A stretch of 64,000 nt of DNA from Eopsaltria australis (Eukaryota > Chordata > Aves > Passeriformes > Petroicidae), in contig JAVTVJ010000777.1 of the NCBI GenBank assembly GCA_034509425.1, positions 387,501-451,500 of the forward strand. The letters are read 5' to 3'. Positions 61,044 to 64,000 of this stretch are shown here, piece by piece; the stretch's first letter is position 1, and each line of letters opens with the position of its first letter. The notes beneath the pieces are model-generated. The model was not told the origin of the DNA. It saw only the letters and a list, made by a program, of their open reading frames with translations, and ran no database searches. A program made the position numbers and the translations under genes.

Positions 61044-61046
61044 GCC
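60662..61046 (-). CDS. GRHPR-like exon with start codon
   Basis: The acceptor is TTTTGTAG, then GGC and the ATG at 61043. It encodes [12 protein letters not shown] to SSRRVVE plus one base of the next Gly codon, before a GTAATA donor. It holds most of the substrate-binding half, including [11 protein letters not shown] and [13 protein letters not shown]. Confidence 0.93.
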
Positions 61047-61639
61047 CTACAAAAGCAAAGAGAACCAAAAGGACATGGTCTGAAGTGAAAAAAAATACCT
61101 TTTTTTTCTAAAAACCAGGAATTGATTGGCTCAATTACTTGCTGTTGTCCCACTTGATGAAAGATTTGGTGAAAGATAACCACTCCAACATGCAGAACTC
61201 TTTTGAGTTCTGCCTGTGCTATCCAGAAAGATGTTCAGTTTCTATATAAACTTGTTAATAAGAAAAGAAAACATAATTCCTGGTATACCAACTATGCTAA
61301 CAGTTAAACAAATGAGCAACCAGTTGTTACTCCTGTTCAATGTTCAATATTTAAAGCCAAAGTCTTGATAATTTAAGAATGCGGCCATGTGTGTGGAAGG
61401 GTATCTTTTAGCCTGCAAGTTCTGCCACTTCTGCAACTATATTAAGCAATTATCATTGATGAGACTATCTCAGTAAAAATCTGATTTAATGTAACAGAGC
61501 TATAGTTGGTCAACTGTGACCTTTGGAGTTACCCATGAACATAAGTTTACCCTCTCTTTCTTCTGTCTCCTTCAAGGTTTTGCCAACTCTTCACTCTGCT
61601 GACTCTGAAAAGGGCCAAGGGTGTGATGTCAGGTTACAG

Positions 61640-62260
61640 ATGAGAACCCTGCACGCAGCCCCTCAGCCCGAGGCAGCACACCCGCACCGCCGGGCCCGCT
61701 CCCCTTCTCTCCCCCTTCTCTTCCCGACCACCTGCCCCCGGAGCGCGGTATCCCAGGAGTTCTCTCTACCCAGGGCGGGCTGAGCCCCGGCTTGAGGCGT
61801 TTGCCGCTGTCCCGGCGGGCCTACGGCTGGGACTAAAGACAGGAGGGAGCTGGAGCGGCGGCCGCAGGGCTCTGTCCGGCCCCGAAAGACGGCTGGGAAC
61901 GGGGAGATCCCTCCCGCTCCCAGCCCGGGGGTGCGCGCAGGACCGCGGGAGCTCCGTGTTCCGCACGCCCGGTGCTACCCTCGGTGCCGCCGCCCCCCAC
62001 GGGGCTCGGGGCCCTGTTTCCGCTCGGCAGAGAGGGTCCCGGTGCCCTGCGGGGTCCCGCGGTGCCGCTCGCACTCACCCGCCGGCCGCGCTCGCCGCCC
62101 CGGCCGCCCCAGTCGCACCGCGGGGCGGAGCGGGACCGGCCGCCGAGGCGGGCACTGCCCGGCCGCCCGCGGGGCCATGGGGAGGAGGGGCGGTGCCAGG
62201 GCACGGGACGGGCACCCCATGTCCTCTGGGAGCCGAGAGAGAGCCACGGGAGCTCACGAG
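61640..62260 (-). promoter_or_regulatory. CpG-island promoter and candidate 5' UTR exon of the GRHPR-like gene
   Basis: A GC- and CpG-dense island starts about 0.6 kb upstream of the exon with the start codon. A strong minus-strand donor, GG|GTGAGT, puts the end of a non-coding first exon at 62079. It would splice to the TTTTGTAG acceptor at 61047. The overlapping open frames on both strands are composition artefacts. Confidence 0.75.
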
Positions 62261-62364
62261 TGATTGTGTGTTCTGTAGAAGGGCACTCTGTGCACGTGAG
62301 TTAACATAAGACGAAGACTTGTCTCTGACCGACAGACACCAATGACAGCTCTCACTGCACACAT

Positions 62365-62398
62365 GAAGGTCTTTTCCAACCTATGTGATTCTAGAAAT
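62365..62398 (+). mobile_element. Trace of a CR1 3' end, sense
   Basis: 'aaggtcttttccaacctatg' and 'tgattctagaaat' match only the terminal 30 bases of CR1. Confidence 0.55.
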
Positions 62399-62543
62399 AC
62401 CCTCAAAAACTCTTTTTGGCTAAGCAGCTGGGGCAGGCTCAGGTGCTTGGACACTTGAGATGTTATCCCAGCTACAGGCAGTCCTGTGCCAATTTCAGCT
62501 GAGAAATGTGTGAGAATTTTTCTGTCACAGTTATTTGGTCTGT

Positions 62544-63130
62544 ATCATAGAATCACAGAATGGTTTCTGTTGGAATGGAACTTAAAGGCCATCTATTTCC
62601 AACTCCCCTGCCACTGGGGACACCTTTCACTATACCAGATTGCTCAGAGCCCCATACAACCTGGTCTTGAACACTGGTAGGGATGAGGCATACACAGCTT
62701 CTCTGCATAACCTGTTACAGTGCTTCATCATCCTCAAAGAGGACAATTTTTTTCTAATCTTCTTTGTTCTACTACCTAACCTAAACCTACTCTCCTTCAG
62801 TTTAAGGCCATTCCCCTTGTCCTATTACTGCTTGTAAAGAGTCCCTCTCCAGCTCTCTTGTAGTCCCCCTTTAGGTACTGTAAGATTGCTCTATGGTCTC
62901 CTCGGAGCCTTCCCTTCTCCAGGCTGAGCAACTCCAACTCTCCCATTCTGTCTTCATGGGAGAGGTGCTCCAGTCCCATGATAACTTAGTGCCCTTCTCT
63001 GGGCCCACTTCAATAGCTCCACATCTTTCTTGTGCTAAGGACCCCAGGGCTGGATGCAACATTCCAGGTGGGATCCCACAAGAGCAGAATAGAGGGGAAG
63101 AACCACCTCCCTCGATCTCCATACCCAGTG
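62544..63130 (-). mobile_element. CR1 LINE, about 590 bp, antisense
   Basis: It begins ATCATAGAATCACAGAATGG and continues with 'ccactggggacacctttcac', 'gcatacacagcttctctgca', 'ccattccccttgtcctatta', 'ccttctccaggctgagcaac' and 'ttccaggtgggatcccacaa'. This is a well-ordered antisense CR1 3' region. Confidence 0.94.
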
Positions 63131-64000
63131 ATGGGGACTGGGAAGTACAGCTTCATTTCTCAGTTCACAAAAGCTGTGCTGAAGTGAGTCCCCTTTCTGT
63201 GCAGGTGGTCACAAAGCACTGAGGAGGATGCCTGGCTTCTGGCATGAGAGCAGCTCAGGAGTCAGGACACACCACTGCTGTGGGCATCCAGGGATCATTC
63301 TCCTTTCACACTATGGAATAACTAGCCATAGGGCACTGCTGTGTCTCTCCTGAATACTGTAGCGCTTTTCAAAAAATGCATTAGAAAACACCATCTTCTT
63401 GAATTCTGTCAAACACATTTTGATATGCTGAACATGAGGACAGTCAAGTTTAAAATAAATCCTCTATAAAATGACTGCTAAAAATAAGATATAATAACAA
63501 TTCATATCAATTACACAAAACCATAAACTGTGCTTGTTATCCTGGTGATGATTTTTGAGTATCAGTTGCTTACATTAATTTCAAGTTCAGACAGTTAAAC
63601 TTTAAAGCAAAAATTAATTAACTAGCAATATGGAGTTACAGCATGGATTCTTAGTTAAGTTTACTTGCATTTTCTTCCTTAAAAAAACCCAACAAACATA
63701 AATTGATTACACATTACCTCTTTCACATCAAAAGTTTCCAAACTGCTTTGGTGATAAATGTAATGAGTAAGCTTTTAACTTACTGCTCACCTGAGATCGA
63801 AGGACCCTTGTAAAGTCCCTCTCAAAGACACAAGTCATTCTCCCTACAAACTGGGGAAGGAGACCTACCACATTTTAGTCTTGAAGGTAAAGAAAAATCC
63901 TTGGAAGGACAACACAGTAGTTTTTCCCTTTGTATATCAAATCCACAAATTTGAATGAACAAAATGGAGAAGGAAGTAGTAACAGCAAAGGATTGTTACT
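63131..64000. other. Intergenic stretch, nothing recognised
   Basis: AT-rich with no credible exon. By synteny the next gene to the right would be expected to be near TXNL4A, but no part of it is visible here. Confidence 0.5.

Noticed and set aside
61931..62309. Several 110-120 codon frames over the dehydrogenase island
   Set aside because: All frames on both strands are open because of GC content. No conserved segment is present.
1..64000. CRISPR arrays, operons, integrons or other prokaryotic-type systems
   Set aside because: All repeats are microsatellites, CR1 or LTR fragments, and the genes are intron-containing vertebrate genes.

Overview
This window is vertebrate nuclear DNA, almost certainly from a bird. 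The reasons are split genes with GT-AG introns, CpG-island promoters in an AT-rich background, about fifteen CR1 LINE fragments with the avian 3' tail, and a degenerate LTR of a type I know from bird genomes. Three genes are recognisable from their conceptual proteins. All three are on the minus strand, head to tail. Read in transcription order (right to left) they are a D-2-hydroxyacid dehydrogenase related to GRHPR (57.5-62.1 kb), the mitochondrial ribosome-maturation factor RBFA (49.2-56.9 kb) and the zinc-finger/homeobox protein ADNP2 (17.2 to about 35.5 kb). RBFA next to ADNP2 matches the order at human 18q23, so this is the bird counterpart of that block.

Layout. 1-1.9 kb: the 3' end of an unidentified plus-strand gene, with one good terminal coding exon and a textbook polyadenylation site. 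It is convergent with ADNP2. 1.9-16.6 kb: intergenic, with CR1 pieces, microsatellites and A/C- or T/G-rich low-complexity tracts. 16.6-35.5 kb: ADNP2, with three coding exons and a CpG-island promoter that carries four CCAAT boxes, an octamer, a perfect CRE, a TCTCGCGAGA element and two CACGTG boxes. 35.8-48.8 kb: intergenic, with CR1 (including a 1.2 kb copy that keeps reverse-transcriptase remnants), an old LTR and an (AAACC)n tract. 48.8-57.2 kb: RBFA, whose seven coding exons I reconstructed in frame. 57.4-62.2 kb: the dehydrogenase, with five coding exons reconstructed in frame. 62.5-63.1 kb: another CR1. 63.1-64 kb: nothing recognised.

The three genes share no pathway. RBFA acts on the mitochondrial small ribosomal subunit, ADNP2 is a nuclear chromatin or transcription factor, and the dehydrogenase is a metabolic enzyme. 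They are adjacent by conserved synteny, not as a functional cluster. Points of interest are the extra dehydrogenase gene that has no counterpart I know of beside human RBFA, a GC-AG intron in RBFA, a perfect 16-bp-arm hairpin in an RBFA intron, an in-frame 33-bp minisatellite in ADNP2, and the dense ADNP2 promoter. I found no CRISPR array, operon or other prokaryote-like system and do not claim one.
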